The notes: generated from the sequence alone by a model not told the origin. A stretch of 64,000 bases of DNA from UBA4923 sp964486135 (GCA_964486135.1 CAZAKT010000003.1:12274-76273); one strand, 5' to 3'. Positions 7,427 to 17,349 are shown, counted from the stretch's first letter. Made by a program: numbers and translations.

Positions 7427-8134
7427 ATGAGCAGGGGAAGAGATGACAGGCGGGAGGGACGGTCTTCCGGTCCCGACAAACGAAGCCCAAGCATGCGGGC
7501 TGTCCTGTCAGGGGGGGACAAGGTCCCCCCATCCCAGGAATCCGAGTTCCTCTATGTGCCGGGTTCGCGCCAGCCCGCTTGTCTGGCGGAACCGATCCTC
7601 CATGAAGAATTGCTCCAGGTTGACCCCAGATTCATCGGCCGGGTATTTACCGTAGAACTGCAAAAGGTCAGATTGCCTGATGGACGCGAGACCAGCCGGG
7701 AACTTGTCCGGCATCCTGGCGGGGCCTGTGTCGTCGCCCTGGACGGGGATTCCTATGTCTATCTTGTCCACCAGTATCGCGTAGGGACAGGCGGACCCCT
7801 CCGTGAGATCCCTGCCGGGAAACTGGAATTGCCTGAAGACGCTCTGACCTGTGCCCGCCGTGAATTGGCCGAGGAGACAGGATTGACAGCTGACCATTGG
7901 GAGCTCCTAACCCGTTTTCAACCCTCACCGGGCATCAGCGACGAAGTCATCCATATCTACCTGGCCCATGGCTTGACCCGGGGCTATGCCAGACCTGATG
8001 AGGGTGAGTTCATCGCCTGTGAGCGCCTGCCCCTCAGAGCGGCCCTCAAGGAGATCGTGGACGGCACCCTTACGGATGGCAAGACCTGTCTGGGACTTCT
8101 ATTGGCGGCCCTGCGCATGGGCTTTCTGAGTTAG
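7427..8134 (+). CDS. Nudix hydrolase, ADP-ribose pyrophosphatase type
   Basis: The 235-residue product has an intact Nudix box (GKLELPEDALTCARRELAEETGL, pattern GX5EX7REUXEEXGU) about two thirds along and an upstream sheet typical of the NudF/ADP-ribose subgroup (VYLVHQYRVGTGGPLREIPAG). The first 70 residues are basic and low in complexity and do not match the family core, so the true start may be later. The likely role is hydrolysis of ADP-ribose or related nucleotide diphosphates. ATG 7427 follows GAGGTG; GTG 7421 is an alternative. It lies 25 bp after rnhA and 10 bp before ftsK. Confidence 0.87.
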   Translation: MSRGRDDRREGRSSGPDKRSPSMRAVLSGGDKVPPSQESEFLYVPGSRQPACLAEPILHEELLQVDPRFIGRVFTVELQKVRLPDGRETSRELVRHPGGACVVALDGDSYVYLVHQYRVGTGGPLREIPAGKLELPEDALTCARRELAEETGLTADHWELLTRFQPSPGISDEVIHIYLAHGLTRGYARPDEGEFIACERLPLRAALKEIVDGTLTDGKTCLGLLLAALRMGFLS

Positions 8135-8144
8135 GCGCGATTTT

Positions 8145-10742
8145 ATGCGGGAAGTAGACGGAAATGAGGCTGGCCGTTTGACACGTCGCCAGCAGCGCGA
8201 TATCCTCGGAACCCTCTTTCTGGCCCTGGCCCTTCTCCTGGCCTTTGCCCTCTACGCGCCAACCAATTGGACGGGCTGGTTGGGACGGACCTTGTCTACG
8301 ATCACTTCAGGCCTCTTCGGTACCCTGGCCCTCCTGCTGCCCCTCATCCTGCTCGCCTTTTCCCTTATGTTCTTTTTGCAGCGCCAGCAGTCGGTCACTG
8401 CCAGACAGGCCGGCTCGCTTTTCCTGATCTACCTGACCGGGACCAGCTTTATCTCCCTCTATGCCCTGCCCTATAAAAACCTCAGCCAGGTAATCCAACC
8501 CCTGCCCGAGAAGGCAATCGGCGGCTTTCACCTCCTGGGTGAATTGTGGCGGTTCGGCCGCTTCCCTGACGCCATCAGCCTGGACAACAAGTTGAGTGGT
8601 GGTTTGGCCGGGGGCCTGATCGGCCTTTCCCTGGAGCGTGTCGCCGGCTTGACAGGTGCCCTGATTATCCTTTTTGCCTTCCTGGCCACGGTTCTTGTTT
8701 TTGCCTTCGGTCTGTCCCCCTCCAGGATGGCGGACTGGAGGGCCGCCATGAGCGAGGACCTGCCCGAAAGAGGACCAGGGGGCAGCCAGGAAACAGGAGG
8801 GCAAGCCGGCCTGGAACAGGGACGGACCAGCCTCCTTACCCGCCTCCTTGGCAGAAGCCGGGAGAGGGAGGGGCAGGAGGGGGTCAAGCCGGACGGGGGA
8901 GAAGGCGAAGCAGCCGATCGGACGGGGAGGGGGCCCCAGGGCTGGGAGTCCTTCTTCAAGGAGGGACCCCCACCGGAAGGGATGGGGACTGACTCCAGGG
9001 GACTGGACTTTCAGAAACCGCCAGCCGGCTACCAGGGGGTGGGAAGTGAAAGCACGCCGCGCCAACCCCTGGGAGGCGTGCCCTACCTCTTCACCCCTGC
9101 GGACGGAAAGCCGTTTGATGAGCCGCGAGAACTGCTTCCTCCTCTGGATCATAAATCTTCCTCCGGTATGCGACCCCCTGTTTCCCTGACTCCGGGAGGA
9201 GGCAGGGAGCTTGCAGGTAAAAGGCCGGCCCTGGATCGGCGTCACGAACAATTGAGTGTACTGGCGGAATACCGGCCTCCCCCCCTGACCCTCCTGAAAG
9301 AGGACAAGGGGATGAAGAAGAGCTCGCAGGAAATCAGGGAGATCCGTGAACTTGGACGCAAGCTTGAGGAAACCCTGGACAGTTTCGGTGTAGACGCCAA
9401 GATCGTAAATTATACGACCGGACCGACCATCACCCGTTTCGAGCTGGCGCCCGGCCCGGGGATCAAGGTCAGCAGGATCGTCAATCTTTCCGATGACATC
9501 GCCTTGAGCCTGGCTGCCATGGGGGTGCGGATCGAGGCTCCCATCCCCGGCAAGGCCGCCATCGGCATCGAGATACCCAACAAGAGGATGCGGCCGGTCC
9601 TGCTCAGGAGCCTGCTTGAGTCAGAGGAGTTCAGGCGGGAGAAAAACCCGCTTGTGGCAGCGCTGGGGCGGGATGTCGGAGGCGAGGCCATCCTCTGTAA
9701 TCTCGGCCAGATGCCCCACCTCCTGATCGCGGGCGCGACGGGATCCGGTAAATCAGTCTGCATCAACTCCATCCTGGTCAGCATCCTCTACCGCTCCTCG
9801 CCGGAAGAGGTCCGCATGCTCATGATCGACCCCAAGATTGTTGAGCTCAATGTCTATAACGGGATCCCCCATCTCCTGCAGCCGGTTGTCACCAACCCCG
9901 AGAAGGCTTACGGGGTCCTGAACTATGCTGTGGCGGAGATGGACCGGCGCTACCGCCTCTTTGCCGAGAAGAAGGTGAGAGACATTGATTCCTACAATGA
10001 GGCAGTCAGGAAGGGAAAACAGGGCAAGGAAGAGGAGGAGACCATCCCCTATATCCTGATCGTCATTGATGAGCTGGCTGACCTCATGGCCGTGACACAA
10101 CACCAGGTGGAGAACGCCATATCAAGACTTATGGCCAAGGCCAGGGCAGTGGGCATCCATGTCATCATCGCCACCCAGCGGCCGTCCGTAGATGTCATCA
10201 CCGGGATTATCAAGGCAAATATTCCCTCCCGTATCGCCTTCGCCGTCGCCTCCCAGGTTGATTCACGGACCATCATCGACTCTGGCGGGGCGGAGAAGTT
10301 GCTTGGCCGGGGCGATATGCTCTACTACCCCATCGGTTCCGTCAAGTCCATCCGGGGACAGGGGGCCTTCGTCAGCAACAGTGAGGTCGAGCGCATCCTC
10401 TCCTTTATAAAGAGCTACTATCCGGAGGATTACGACGACCAGGTGGCGGCTGCCATCGAAAACCCTGACGGGCCTGGCAAGGGGGATATCTCAGAAGATG
10501 GTGAGGATGAACTCTTGATGGAAGCTCTCCGCATGGTGGTCGAAGCCGATTACGCGGCGGTTTCCCTCTTGCAGCGCAAGCTTCAGGTGGGCTACCCGCG
10601 GGCGGCCAGGCTGGTGGACAGGCTGAGCGAACTCGGCTATGTCGGGCCTTTTGAAGGCAGTAAACCGCGCAAGGTCCTGATCACGCGGGATCAATACGAG
10701 CAGCTTTCAGTGGAAGATCATGGACCGGACGGCCTTGGGTAA
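8145..10742 (+). CDS. ftsK: DNA translocase FtsK/SpoIIIE
   Basis: The 865-residue product pumps chromosomal DNA at the division septum. Four hydrophobic segments fill about residues 15-200, a Pro/Gly/Glu-rich linker runs to about 390, and the RecA-like motor follows with Walker A AGATGSGKS (about 528-537) and Walker B (ILIVIDELADLM). The C-terminal gamma winged helix (YAAVSLLQRKLQVGYPRAARLVDRL) reads KOPS/SRS-type polarity sequences. The start ATG 8145 has no clear ribosome-binding site. The end overlaps cinA by 23 bp. Confidence 0.95.
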   Translation: MREVDGNEAGRLTRRQQRDILGTLFLALALLLAFALYAPTNWTGWLGRTLSTITSGLFGTLALLLPLILLAFSLMFFLQRQQSVTARQAGSLFLIYLTGTSFISLYALPYKNLSQVIQPLPEKAIGGFHLLGELWRFGRFPDAISLDNKLSGGLAGGLIGLSLERVAGLTGALIILFAFLATVLVFAFGLSPSRMADWRAAMSEDLPERGPGGSQETGGQAGLEQGRTSLLTRLLGRSREREGQEGVKPDGGEGEAADRTGRGPQGWESFFKEGPPPEGMGTDSRGLDFQKPPAGYQGVGSESTPRQPLGGVPYLFTPADGKPFDEPRELLPPLDHKSSSGMRPPVSLTPGGGRELAGKRPALDRRHEQLSVLAEYRPPPLTLLKEDKGMKKSSQEIREIRELGRKLEETLDSFGVDAKIVNYTTGPTITRFELAPGPGIKVSRIVNLSDDIALSLAAMGVRIEAPIPGKAAIGIEIPNKRMRPVLLRSLLESEEFRREKNPLVAALGRDVGGEAILCNLGQMPHLLIAGATGSGKSVCINSILVSILYRSSPEEVRMLMIDPKIVELNVYNGIPHLLQPVVTNPEKAYGVLNYAVAEMDRRYRLFAEKKVRDIDSYNEAVRKGKQGKEEEETIPYILIVIDELADLMAVTQHQVENAISRLMAKARAVGIHVIIATQRPSVDVITGIIKANIPSRIAFAVASQVDSRTIIDSGGAEKLLGRGDMLYYPIGSVKSIRGQGAFVSNSEVERILSFIKSYYPEDYDDQVAAAIENPDGPGKGDISEDGEDELLMEALRMVVEADYAAVSLLQRKLQVGYPRAARLVDRLSELGYVGPFEGSKPRKVLITRDQYEQLSVEDHGPDGLG

Positions 10743-11994
10743 GTTGGAATTCGCAATTGAGACAGCGGAGGTCATTTCAGTCGGAACCGAGCTCCTGCTG
10801 GGGCAGACGGTCGACACCAATGCCCATTTTTTGTCCAGGCATCTGACCGAACTGGGTATATCGACCTACCGGCATACCGTGGTCGGGGATAATGCCAGGC
10901 GTCTGGAGCGGGCTATCCGGTCGGCCCTGGAGGATAATGACCTGGTCCTCCTGACGGGAGGGTTGGGTCCCACGGCGGATGATGTGACGGCAGCCGTCGC
11001 GGCCCGGATTGCCGGGCTGGCGCTGGTCGATGACCCCTCGGTCAGGGAGGCGCTGGATGAAAGATACCCGGGAGGGGTCTACGGGGGCTTCGCCCCCTAC
11101 CCAACTGTCCCGGAAGGGGCGGTCGTCCTGATAAATGAAAATGGGACGGCGCCGGGTTCCTTCATAAGACTGACCCTGGGAGGGAAGGAGAGGGCCCTCC
11201 TCCTCCTGCCCGGACCTCCCCAGGAGATGGAACCCATGTTCCTTTCGAAGGCCCGGGACCTGCTTGAGCCCTATGTCAAATATGACTTCATCCATCGCTA
11301 TGTGAGGCTTTTCGGCATCGGCGAATCGGAGGCGGAAAGAAGCATCCGCGATCTGATTGAAGGGCAGGAGGTTACCGTGGCGCCCTATGCCTCGCCAACG
11401 GAACTTGTCTTCCGGATCACACAAAGGCTAGACAGGAAAGAGGACCAGGACAGGACGGGGCCCGTTGTTGAGGCCCTCCGCAGCCGGCTGGGGGACTATG
11501 TTTTTGAGATCGGCCCCCGCCACCTGGAGGCGGTCCTCCTCGATCTTTTACTCGGGAAGGGCCTCAGCTGCGCCTTTGCCGAATCCTGCACGGCCGGCCT
11601 GGCTGCCGCCACCCTGGCTTCCGTTCCGGGCGCCTCCCAAGCCCTCCTGGGCGCATTTATCACCTATCAGGATTCTATGAAACACCAGCTGCTGGGCGTA
11701 CCCCAGGCCATCCTGGAGGAAGAGGGGCCGGTCAGTCAGGCCTGCGCCCTGGCTATGGCAGAGGGATGCCTGGCCAGGACAGGGGCGGATCTGGCCCTCG
11801 CGATCACGGGGATTGCGGGGCCCGGAGGAGGAAGCGATGAATTGCCTGTCGGTACGGTCTGGCTTGCCAGCGCGGGCAGGGGGATGGCGGCAGAAGCCCG
11901 TCATTACCGTTTCCCCGGCAACCGGGACCGGGTGAGACTCCGGGCCGCCTATACGGGACTCGATCTCCTGAGAAGGCGGCTGCTTGACCTATGA
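10720..11994 (+). CDS. cinA: CinA-family protein (competence/damage-inducible)
   Basis: The 424-residue product joins an N-terminal MoCF-like domain (ISVGTELLLGQTVDTNAHFLSRHL; GGLGPTADDVT) to a C-terminal CinA domain (ESCTAGLAAATLASVPGAS; ITGIAGPGGGS). The C-domain family has nicotinamide-nucleotide amidase activity, and CinA is linked to pyridine nucleotide salvage and competence. The first 15 or so residues exceed the family start, so a later initiation is possible. It starts inside ftsK and overlaps murJ by 4 bp (ATGA). cinA next to recA is a common Firmicutes arrangement, here separated by murJ. Confidence 0.93.
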   Translation: MDRTALGKLEFAIETAEVISVGTELLLGQTVDTNAHFLSRHLTELGISTYRHTVVGDNARRLERAIRSALEDNDLVLLTGGLGPTADDVTAAVAARIAGLALVDDPSVREALDERYPGGVYGGFAPYPTVPEGAVVLINENGTAPGSFIRLTLGGKERALLLLPGPPQEMEPMFLSKARDLLEPYVKYDFIHRYVRLFGIGESEAERSIRDLIEGQEVTVAPYASPTELVFRITQRLDRKEDQDRTGPVVEALRSRLGDYVFEIGPRHLEAVLLDLLLGKGLSCAFAESCTAGLAAATLASVPGASQALLGAFITYQDSMKHQLLGVPQAILEEEGPVSQACALAMAEGCLARTGADLALAITGIAGPGGGSDELPVGTVWLASAGRGMAAEARHYRFPGNRDRVRLRAAYTGLDLLRRRLLDL

Positions 11995-13616
11995 GGAGGC
12001 GGAAGAAGGAGTACAGCGGGCTTTTGACAGACCCGCGCCAGGCCGGTATGCGGGTCCTGTCCCCGGGCCGGGCGACGGCCCTGCTCATGTTCTCACTGGC
12101 GACGGCAAAACTTACGGGTTTTGCCCGGGAGATCCTGATCGCCCCCACCTTCGGATACGGCGTCAATACGGACGCGTATTTCATCGGCTTCCAGATACCT
12201 GATCTCTTCTACCAGCTGCTGGTCGGCGGAACCTTTGCAGCGGCCGTCACGCCGGCTGTCGCCTCGGCCCTGGCCCGCGATGAGGAAAAGAAGCTCTGGA
12301 AGAGCCTCAGCACCCTGATCAATGTCTTCCTGATCGCTTTCCTGGCCGCCATTCTCCTGGGTGAGGTCTTTGCCGGCCCCCTGATCCAGGTATACAACCC
12401 CAACAAGGACGCGGCCATCATCGAGCGGGCTGTCATGGTGGCCCGGATGCTCTTCCCCCAGACCGTCTTCCTCTTTCTGGCCGGTATGTGTGTCGGTGTC
12501 CTGAACGGCCATAAGCTCTTCCAGAGGGCCGCCTTCACGACGACCCTCTACAATGTCGTCTGCATATTCTTCATGCTGCGCTGGGGTGACCAGTCCGCCC
12601 AGGCCCCGGCCAAGGTGGCGCTCGGAGTGGTTATCTCCGCCGTGGTCAATTTTATCTACCTGGCCTTCATGGCCCGGCGGGTCATTCATTACAGACCCAT
12701 GATCGACTTGAAGGATCCCGGCTATAAGAGACTTATGCGTCTGGCCATCCCCACCCTGATATCGGGTTCGGTCATCCAGCTCAACTCCATTATCCAGACC
12801 AGCTTTGCCAACCAATTTACGGGGGCGGTTACCTCCCTGCGTCACGCCCAGACTACCTGGAAGCTGCCTTATGGCATCTTCGCGCTCGCCGTGGCCAGCG
12901 TCATGTCCCCCAGCCTGACCCGGGCCCTGGCCAACCGCCGTTTTGATGAAATGAGGCGGACCTATACTGAATCCCTGCGCCGGGCCCTCTATTTTGTCAC
13001 CCCCTTCGTACTTATATTTTCAGTCATGGCCGAGGAAACTGTTGAAGCCATTTTCCAATGGGGAGGGGCGATCCCCATGGAAAATCTCCTGATCGAGGGC
13101 AGCCTGCTCAGGCTCTACGCTCCGGCCATCTTCTTTCTCACCTTCTATGAGATTGTCAACCAGGCCTTCTATGCCCGGCACGTGACCCGGATCTCCCTCC
13201 TGACCTCCCTGCTTTCACTTGCCCTCAATCCGCTCTTCTGTGTCCTCTTTACCCGGGTGCTTGACTTCGGGATTTACGGACTCCCCATGGCTTATGTCCT
13301 GAACAGCTTCATCAATGTCCTGGTCATGGCCACCCTTTACAGGCTCCATATCAAGAAGGCGGCCCCTTACAGGATGCTGCCCTTCTATCTCAGGCTGGCC
13401 CTTTGTTCGGCGACCACCGTCATCGTCCTTCTGGGCCTCAATACCTTGCCCCTCAACCCAAGCAGCAAGCTTATCCAACTGGCTTTCTACGGGATGAAAG
13501 CCTTCCTGGCCATGATGATCTACTATCTGACAGGACTGGCCATCAACTTCCGGGAGTCACGGGACCTGCAGGGTATGATCCGGCGTTTCCTCAAACTTGC
13601 CCCGGCCCGGGGCTGA
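11991..13616 (+). CDS. murJ: Lipid II flippase MurJ (MviN family)
   Basis: The 541-residue polytopic protein has about 14 hydrophobic segments and the MOP-superfamily pattern. An N-terminal KLTGFAREILIAPTFGYGVNTDAYFIGFQIPD segment and the AAVTPA motif are MurJ hallmarks. It moves lipid-linked peptidoglycan precursor across the cytoplasmic membrane. It is translationally coupled to cinA through a 4-bp overlap. No terminator follows; the recA promoter begins about 40 bp downstream. Confidence 0.92.
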   Translation: MRRRKKEYSGLLTDPRQAGMRVLSPGRATALLMFSLATAKLTGFAREILIAPTFGYGVNTDAYFIGFQIPDLFYQLLVGGTFAAAVTPAVASALARDEEKKLWKSLSTLINVFLIAFLAAILLGEVFAGPLIQVYNPNKDAAIIERAVMVARMLFPQTVFLFLAGMCVGVLNGHKLFQRAAFTTTLYNVVCIFFMLRWGDQSAQAPAKVALGVVISAVVNFIYLAFMARRVIHYRPMIDLKDPGYKRLMRLAIPTLISGSVIQLNSIIQTSFANQFTGAVTSLRHAQTTWKLPYGIFALAVASVMSPSLTRALANRRFDEMRRTYTESLRRALYFVTPFVLIFSVMAEETVEAIFQWGGAIPMENLLIEGSLLRLYAPAIFFLTFYEIVNQAFYARHVTRISLLTSLLSLALNPLFCVLFTRVLDFGIYGLPMAYVLNSFINVLVMATLYRLHIKKAAPYRMLPFYLRLALCSATTVIVLLGLNTLPLNPSSKLIQLAFYGMKAFLAMMIYYLTGLAINFRESRDLQGMIRRFLKLAPARG

Positions 13617-13658
13617 CCGTGGGCGGCAGGAATCGACAGGTAGAAGAGCCGGAATTCA

Positions 13659-13716
13659 TTGACCTTTCTGCCCACTTCCAGTAAGATGGAAATAATCGAG
13701 AAGGAACATAAGTTCT
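13659..13716 (+). promoter_or_regulatory. recA promoter with LexA (SOS) box
   Basis: TTGACC (13659-13664), a 17-bp spacer and TAAGAT (13682-13687) form the promoter. Just downstream, GAACATAAGTTC (13704-13715) matches the Gram-positive LexA/DinR box core GAAC-N4-GTTC exactly. LexA bound here would block early transcription. The lexA gene of this window carries a related box. Confidence 0.8.
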
Positions 13717-13766
13717 AGTCCGCCACTATGAATACGCAGACTGAAAAATAGAAGCAGGAGGGTGCC

Positions 13767-14897
13767 ATGGCCAAGGGAGCCAAGTCGAAACAGGACATTA
13801 AACCAAGAGAGGATAAGGATCGTCAAGTCGCGCTTAAGGCAGCGCTTGACCGCATAGAAAAGGATTTTGGCAAGGGGGCCGTTCTGACACTGGGCGATAC
13901 CGGTGTCATGGAGGTGGAGGCCATTCCGACAGGCGCCCTGTCGCTTGATGTTGCCCTGGGGATCGGTGGCTTGCCGCGTGGCCGGGTGGTCGAGATATTC
14001 GGGCCGGAATCTTCCGGCAAGACGACTGTGGCCTTGCACAGTATCGCCGAGGCCCAAAAATTAGGTGGCATCGCCGCCTTTGTCGACGCGGAGCACTCGC
14101 TTGATCCGGCCTACGCCAAGAACCTGGGAGTGGATATCGACAATCTGATCGTCTCCCAACCCGACTATGGTGAGCAGGCCCTTGAGATTACGGAGGCCCT
14201 GGCCCGGTCCGGCGCCGTCGATGTCATCGTCATTGACTCGGTGGCAGCCCTGGTCCCGCGGGCGGAGATAGACGGGGAGATGGGCGATGCCGTGGTAGGC
14301 CTCCAGGCCCGCCTCATGTCCCAGGCCCTCAGGAAACTCGCTGCCGTGATCAACAAGAGCCGGACCATGGTCATCTTCATCAACCAGCTCCGGGAAAAGA
14401 TTGGTGTCATGTTCGGCAGCCCTGAAACGACGACAGGCGGGCGGGCGCTCAAATTCTACGCCAGTGTCAGGCTGGATGTCCGCAGGATCGGCAGGATCGA
14501 GCAGGGGGATCGCATGATCGGTTCCAGGACCCGGGCCAAGGTTGTAAAAAACAAGGTGGCCCCACCCTTCCATGAGGCGGAGTTCGATATTCTCTACGGG
14601 CGAGGGATCTCACAGACAGGCTGTGTGCTCGATATGGGGGTTGATGCCGACATCATCAAGAAGAGCGGCTCCTGGTTCTCCTATGGGGACCAGCGCCTGG
14701 GACAGGGACGCGACAATGTCCGCAACTTCCTTGAAGAGGAGGAAAACCGCGATCTCTATCTCCAGATAGAAAATGAGGTCAGGGACTACTATCTCGACGA
14801 AGCTGAGGAGGCCCTGGCAGAGGAGGGACAAGCAGGAGGCGGTGAAGATGGTATGATCGACGCCGATGTCGACGCCATCCTTGGACTTGATCTGTGA
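13767..14897 (+). CDS. recA: Recombinase RecA
   Basis: The 376-residue product contains Walker A GPESSGKTT (near residue 80), Walker B (VIVIDSVAALVPRAEIDGEMGD), L1/L2 DNA-binding loops (with FINQLREKIGVMFG and ETTTGGRALKFYAS) and the acidic C-terminal tail. It forms filaments on single-stranded DNA, drives strand exchange and stimulates LexA self-cleavage. A strong AGGAGG site precedes ATG 13767. An SOS promoter lies upstream; the stop overlaps the recX start. Confidence 0.98.
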   Translation: MAKGAKSKQDIKPREDKDRQVALKAALDRIEKDFGKGAVLTLGDTGVMEVEAIPTGALSLDVALGIGGLPRGRVVEIFGPESSGKTTVALHSIAEAQKLGGIAAFVDAEHSLDPAYAKNLGVDIDNLIVSQPDYGEQALEITEALARSGAVDVIVIDSVAALVPRAEIDGEMGDAVVGLQARLMSQALRKLAAVINKSRTMVIFINQLREKIGVMFGSPETTTGGRALKFYASVRLDVRRIGRIEQGDRMIGSRTRAKVVKNKVAPPFHEAEFDILYGRGISQTGCVLDMGVDADIIKKSGSWFSYGDQRLGQGRDNVRNFLEEEENRDLYLQIENEVRDYYLDEAEEALAEEGQAGGGEDGMIDADVDAILGLDL

Positions 14898-15358
14898 TAA
14901 GAACTCCTGAATTTGAAAAAGCGCGTGAGCTGGCGGTCGCCTTTATCGGCATTGACCGCTCCAAGTCTTCAGGCCGTGTCAGGCGCAATCTGATTCAAAA
15001 GGGCGTGGAAGCTTCCCTGGCGGACCAGGTGGTCTCATACTACCAGGACATTGATTACATTAACGACCAGCGGGCGGCAAAAAGGATTGCCGCCCGTTAC
15101 AAGGGGAGGCGGCTCCGCTCCAGGCGGGCCATGGCCTCCGTCTTCATCCAGAATGGAATCCCTGCCCCTGTCGCCCGGGAGGAGTCCTTGCGGCTGGCCA
15201 GTGACCAGGAGACTGCCCTGTCGCTTTGCCAGGCTCACTTTCCCCAGGCCAGGCGGGAGGATGAGTTGGCTATGATGAAGCTCCTGACCCGGCGGGGCTA
15301 TCCCGCTGGCCTCTCAAGGGATACTGTCCGCCGCTGTATTGAAAAGAAGGAAGACTAG
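14894..15358 (+). CDS. recX: Regulatory protein RecX
   Basis: The 154-residue product fits the three-helix repeat layout of RecX (SSGRVRRNLIQKGVEASLADQVVSYY; DQRAAKRIAARYKGRRLRSRRAMASVFIQNGI). RecX binds RecA filaments and limits their activity. It starts at GTG 14894, overlapping the recA stop by 4 bp, so translation is coupled. Direct adjacency to recA supports the call despite the low conservation of the family. Confidence 0.85.
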   Translation: MIRTPEFEKARELAVAFIGIDRSKSSGRVRRNLIQKGVEASLADQVVSYYQDIDYINDQRAAKRIAARYKGRRLRSRRAMASVFIQNGIPAPVAREESLRLASDQETALSLCQAHFPQARREDELAMMKLLTRRGYPAGLSRDTVRRCIEKKED

Positions 15359-15377
15359 TTCCGGGCGGTATTTGCTA

Positions 15378-16742
15378 ATGAGGAAAAAAGAAGCCTATTA
15401 TCTGCTCTCCCTGGGCTGCCCCAAGAATGAGGTGGATTCCGAATGTATGGCTGCCCTGCTGGAAGAGGCCGGCTACCGCTTCACACCGGATCCAGAATCA
15501 GCCCGCTATCTGATCGTCAATACCTGCGCCTTCATTGAACCAGCGATTGAGGAGGCCATCGAGGCCATACTTGATCTGGCCTCCATCAAGGAAGCTGGGG
15601 ATCAGGTCTTCCTGATCGTAGTCGGTTGCCTGCCTCAACGCTTCAAGGAAGCTGTCTTTGACGAATTTCCTGAGATCGACGCCCTCCTGGGAACCGGGGA
15701 ATACGACCGGATCACGGATGTCCTCAAGGAGCTGGCGGAGGGCAAGGATCTGCGGGGACAAGGGCCGGGGCCGGCCGGCAGCATAGACTTTCTGGATACC
15801 AGGCGCCTGCCCACGGCTCCCCGGGGAACCTATGCCTACCTGAAGATCGCGGAGGGTTGCTCAAACGCCTGTGCCTATTGCACCATTCCACGCCTGCGCG
15901 GTCCACAAAGATCCCGGGAACCGGAAGCCATTTTGGATGAGGCGGCCTATCTGGCCCAGCTTGGTATCAAGGAGCTGATCCTGGTCGCCCAGGATACGAC
16001 ACGCTATGGGAGGGACCTGCCGGATCAGCCGACCCTGGCTTCTCTCCTGAAAAGGCTGAGTGTGGAAGTGGAGGGACTTGAACTGATCCGTTGCCTCTAC
16101 TTCTATGCCGACGCCGTAACGGAAGACCTGATCGGGACTATGGCGGACAATCCGAAGCTGGCGCCCTACATCGACCTTCCCATCCAGCATGCGTCAGACA
16201 GGATCCTGGCCGCCATGCGTCGACGGGAGACCCGGGCTACCATCACCCGGAAGATCGACCTGATCCGCCGCATCCTGCCGGATGTCATCTTACGGTCAAC
16301 TGTTATCACGGGCTTCCCCGGGGAAGGGGAGGAGGACTTCCGACAGCTGCTCGATTTCGTGAAGGAAATCAAGTTCGACAGATTGGGCTGCTTCAGCTTT
16401 TCCTGTGAGGAGGGAACCCTGGCCGCCAGTCTGCCGGATCAGGTCGACCCCGGGATCGCCCGGCAAAGGCAGGCCCTGGTCATGAGCGCCCAGCGTTCCA
16501 TCGCCCTGGCGGCAAACAAAAGGAGGATAGGCCAGGTTACGCCGGTCCTCCTTGAAGGGGTCGAGGAGCGTGGTATACTCTTTCAAGGGAGAAGCTATGG
16601 CGAGGCGCCTGATATTGATCCCGTGATTTATGTTGCTGCCACGACGCCGGATTTGTCGATTGGCAGCCGGCCAGCCGTGCGTATTGTTGACGCAGGGCCT
16701 TATGAGTTGACTGGGGTAACACTCGATGAATATTGCGAATAA
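15378..16742 (+). CDS. rimO: Ribosomal protein S12 methylthiotransferase RimO
   Basis: The 454-residue radical-SAM enzyme adds a methylthio group to the S12 aspartate. It has the N-terminal UPF0004 domain with SLGCPKNEVDSE, NTCAF and GCLPQR cysteines, the radical SAM motif CSNACAYC, and a C-terminal TRAM domain. The SLGCPKN motif separates RimO from MiaB, whose gene is at 59015-60463. ATG 15378 fits the family start; the frame extends upstream into recX but that part is not conserved. The end overlaps pgsA by 17 bp. Confidence 0.94.
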   Translation: MRKKEAYYLLSLGCPKNEVDSECMAALLEEAGYRFTPDPESARYLIVNTCAFIEPAIEEAIEAILDLASIKEAGDQVFLIVVGCLPQRFKEAVFDEFPEIDALLGTGEYDRITDVLKELAEGKDLRGQGPGPAGSIDFLDTRRLPTAPRGTYAYLKIAEGCSNACAYCTIPRLRGPQRSREPEAILDEAAYLAQLGIKELILVAQDTTRYGRDLPDQPTLASLLKRLSVEVEGLELIRCLYFYADAVTEDLIGTMADNPKLAPYIDLPIQHASDRILAAMRRRETRATITRKIDLIRRILPDVILRSTVITGFPGEGEEDFRQLLDFVKEIKFDRLGCFSFSCEEGTLAASLPDQVDPGIARQRQALVMSAQRSIALAANKRRIGQVTPVLLEGVEERGILFQGRSYGEAPDIDPVIYVAATTPDLSIGSRPAVRIVDAGPYELTGVTLDEYCE

Positions 16743-17349
16743 GCTGACACTTTCCAGGATCGCCATGATCCCTTTTATCTTATTCTTTCTCCTGCCGCTT
16801 CCCTACTGTGAGACCTGTGCTTTTTCAGGCTTCATCGTCTCGGCGCCGGGCCGCGTCATCGCCTTTGTCCTCTTTGTCCTGGCAGCCGTGACCGACCTCT
16901 TCGATGGCATGCTGGCAAGAAAACAGGGACTGGTTTCGAATTTCGGGAAGCTGGTCGATCCGATTGCAGACAAACTCCTGGTCCTCTCGCTCTTTGCCGC
17001 CTTTGTCCAGCTGGGCCGGATCTCAACCTATGTCATTGTCCTGATCGCGGCCAGGGAATTTGCTGTCACCGGCATTCGTATGGTGGGGGTTGAGCACGGA
17101 CTTGTCATCGCGGCCAGCTGGTTTGGGAAGGTCAAGGCTGTTTTCCAATTCATCACCATCGGGGCCCTCATGTTTGAGCCCATCCTGGTCCAGTGGATTG
17201 ATCCCTCGCTTCCCTTCATCGGCTACAGCTCACCCTGGACCATACCGGGTGACATCCTGGTGGCCGTCACTGTCCTGCTGACAGCCTTGTCCGGCTTTGA
17301 CTACTGGTTGAAAAATAAGGAGCTTCTGTCAAATACCCTGAAAATTTGA
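16726..17349 (+). CDS. pgsA: CDP-diacylglycerol--glycerol-3-phosphate 3-phosphatidyltransferase
   Basis: The 207-residue membrane protein has the CDP-alcohol phosphatidyltransferase signature DGX2ARX8GX3DX3D (DGMLARKQG...GKLVDPIADK) and several hydrophobic helices. It makes phosphatidylglycerol phosphate, the first committed step to phosphatidylglycerol. The 207-residue length includes a 15-residue cytoplasmic-looking loop (LPYCETCAFSG) after helix 1. It is coupled to rimO by overlap, a frequent Firmicutes pairing. Confidence 0.93.
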   Translation: MNIANKLTLSRIAMIPFILFFLLPLPYCETCAFSGFIVSAPGRVIAFVLFVLAAVTDLFDGMLARKQGLVSNFGKLVDPIADKLLVLSLFAAFVQLGRISTYVIVLIAAREFAVTGIRMVGVEHGLVIAASWFGKVKAVFQFITIGALMFEPILVQWIDPSLPFIGYSSPWTIPGDILVAVTVLLTALSGFDYWLKNKELLSNTLKI

